Of a stretch of 64,000 bases of DNA, positions 63,655 to 64,000 are shown one piece after another. Source of the stretch: BOG-908 sp965198915 (GTDB lineage: Bacteria; Pseudomonadota; Alphaproteobacteria; Acetobacterales; Acetobacteraceae); NCBI GenBank assembly GCA_965198915.1, contig CBDAQC010000002.1, positions 682,001 to 746,000 of the forward strand, read 5' to 3'. The notes beneath the pieces were generated by a model, which did not search any database, was not told the origin of the DNA, and worked only from the letters and a program-made list of their open reading frames with translations. The position numbers and the translations under genes are program-made. Within the stretch, counting starts at the first letter, position 1. Every line of letters begins with the position of its first letter.

Positions 63655-63864
63655 ATGACGACCATGAGCTTCAGCAACACCGACGGCCTCACCTTCTTCG
63701 CCGCGAATCGCTCGCCCCGCCAGTCCTTCGCCGCGCGCCTGGCCGCGCTGCAGGCCCGGCAGGAGCAGGCGCCGCACCTGAAAGACATGTTCGGCGTGGC
63801 CGCCCGTTTCGCCCTGGCCGCCGTGCCGGTCGGTGCCATGGCCTGGCTGTTCGTCTTCGTCTGA
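63655..63864 (+). CDS. Small membrane protein, first gene behind the psp promoter
   Basis: The 69-residue protein starts at an ATG with AGGAG upstream. The N-terminal half is soluble and basic. A C-terminal membrane segment (FALAAVPVGAMAWLFVF) ends the protein. It resembles no PspB, PspC or PspD sequence I recall, but its place between the sigma-54 promoter and pspA, and its single membrane span, suggest a phage-shock response role. Confidence 0.7.
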   Translation: MTTMSFSNTDGLTFFAANRSPRQSFAARLAALQARQEQAPHLKDMFGVAARFALAAVPVGAMAWLFVFV

Positions 63865-63903
63865 ACGCGGCATTATCCACCTTACGCCAAGGAAACCCCA
63901 GCC

Positions 63904-64000
63904 ATGGGCATCTTCTCCCGCCTCGCCGACATCGTGAACTCCAACCTCAATGCTCTTCTCGCCAGCGCCGAGGACCCGGAGAAGATCATCCGACTGATCA
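63904..64000 (+). CDS. pspA: Phage shock protein A, 5' end only
   Basis: The first 32 residues are visible. MGIFSRLADIVNSNLNALL followed by EDPEKIIRLI matches the PspA/Vipp1 N-terminal membrane-binding helix and its continuation. An AAGGAA lies upstream of the ATG. PspA is a peripheral inner-membrane protein that protects membrane integrity under stress and restrains PspF. The gene runs off the right edge. Confidence 0.93.
   Translation, partial: MGIFSRLADIVNSNLNALLASAEDPEKIIRLI

Overview
The window looks like a chromosomal segment of a very GC-rich alphaproteobacterium, most plausibly of the Acetobacteraceae/Rhodospirillales. This rests on gene content and order seen here: rpmF-plsX-fabH with DUF177 and a CBP3-type cytochrome bc1 chaperone; mdh, sucCD and odhAB-lpd in one direction; hisZ-purA; tpiA-secG; rluD-rpoH with a DUF6476 gene; and pspF-pspA. 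No rRNA, CRISPR array, plasmid replication gene or intact transposase was seen. One tRNA (Tyr) is present.

Layout. 1-0.6 kb: 3' part of a glutathione S-transferase gene. 0.6-2.6 kb: an insert of visibly lower GC carrying one gene, a SIR2-domain protein of the anti-phage NADase type; this is the best candidate for an accessory defence system. 2.7-7.2 kb: gltX, divergent comEC, and a protein with two HARP-like modules. 7.4-11 kb: the rpmF-plsX-fabH lipid block and the DUF177/CBP3 pair. 11.2-14.2 kb: BamE-like lipoprotein and a TonB-dependent receptor. 14.6-18 kb: ihfA, a MerR regulator, a ClpP paralogue, rlmB, tRNA-Tyr. 18-25 kb: two convergent GT-C-like membrane proteins, a group II PLP decarboxylase, an M61 peptidase. 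25-30 kb: DUF1289, DUF2721, a YqjI/YqjH-like PadR and siderophore-interacting pair, a sulfotransferase-like protein, rluD. 30-35 kb: rpoH, a pseudokinase pair, an LprI/DUF3298-type secreted protein. 35-43 kb: hisZ-purA, a metallo-beta-lactamase-fold protein, tpiA, secG, an amine oxidase. 43-53 kb: TCA-cycle block. 53.5-55.3 kb: pdxA and pdxJ, successive steps of vitamin B6 synthesis. 55.7-60.3 kb: S9 peptidase, HAD hydrolase, dienelactone hydrolase, PEP-CTERM protein. 60.5-64 kb: pyrG and the phage-shock locus pspF / small membrane ORF / pspA behind a textbook sigma-54 promoter.

The most striking non-gene structure is repetitive intergenic DNA of three families. Family 1 is a compound inverted repeat with A/T-tract hairpins, about 16 recognisable copies, often 120-170 bp. 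It sits directly at gene 3' ends and in several cases supplies the last codons and the stop. Its hairpins occur in two variants that differ by paired changes. Family 2 is a G/C-rich double palindrome of about 55 bp. Family 3 is a MITE-like element of about 110-175 bp with terminal inverted repeats. Together they fill nearly all the larger gaps between genes.

Coordinates were read by hand. Family assignments come from motifs and recalled family features, not database searches.
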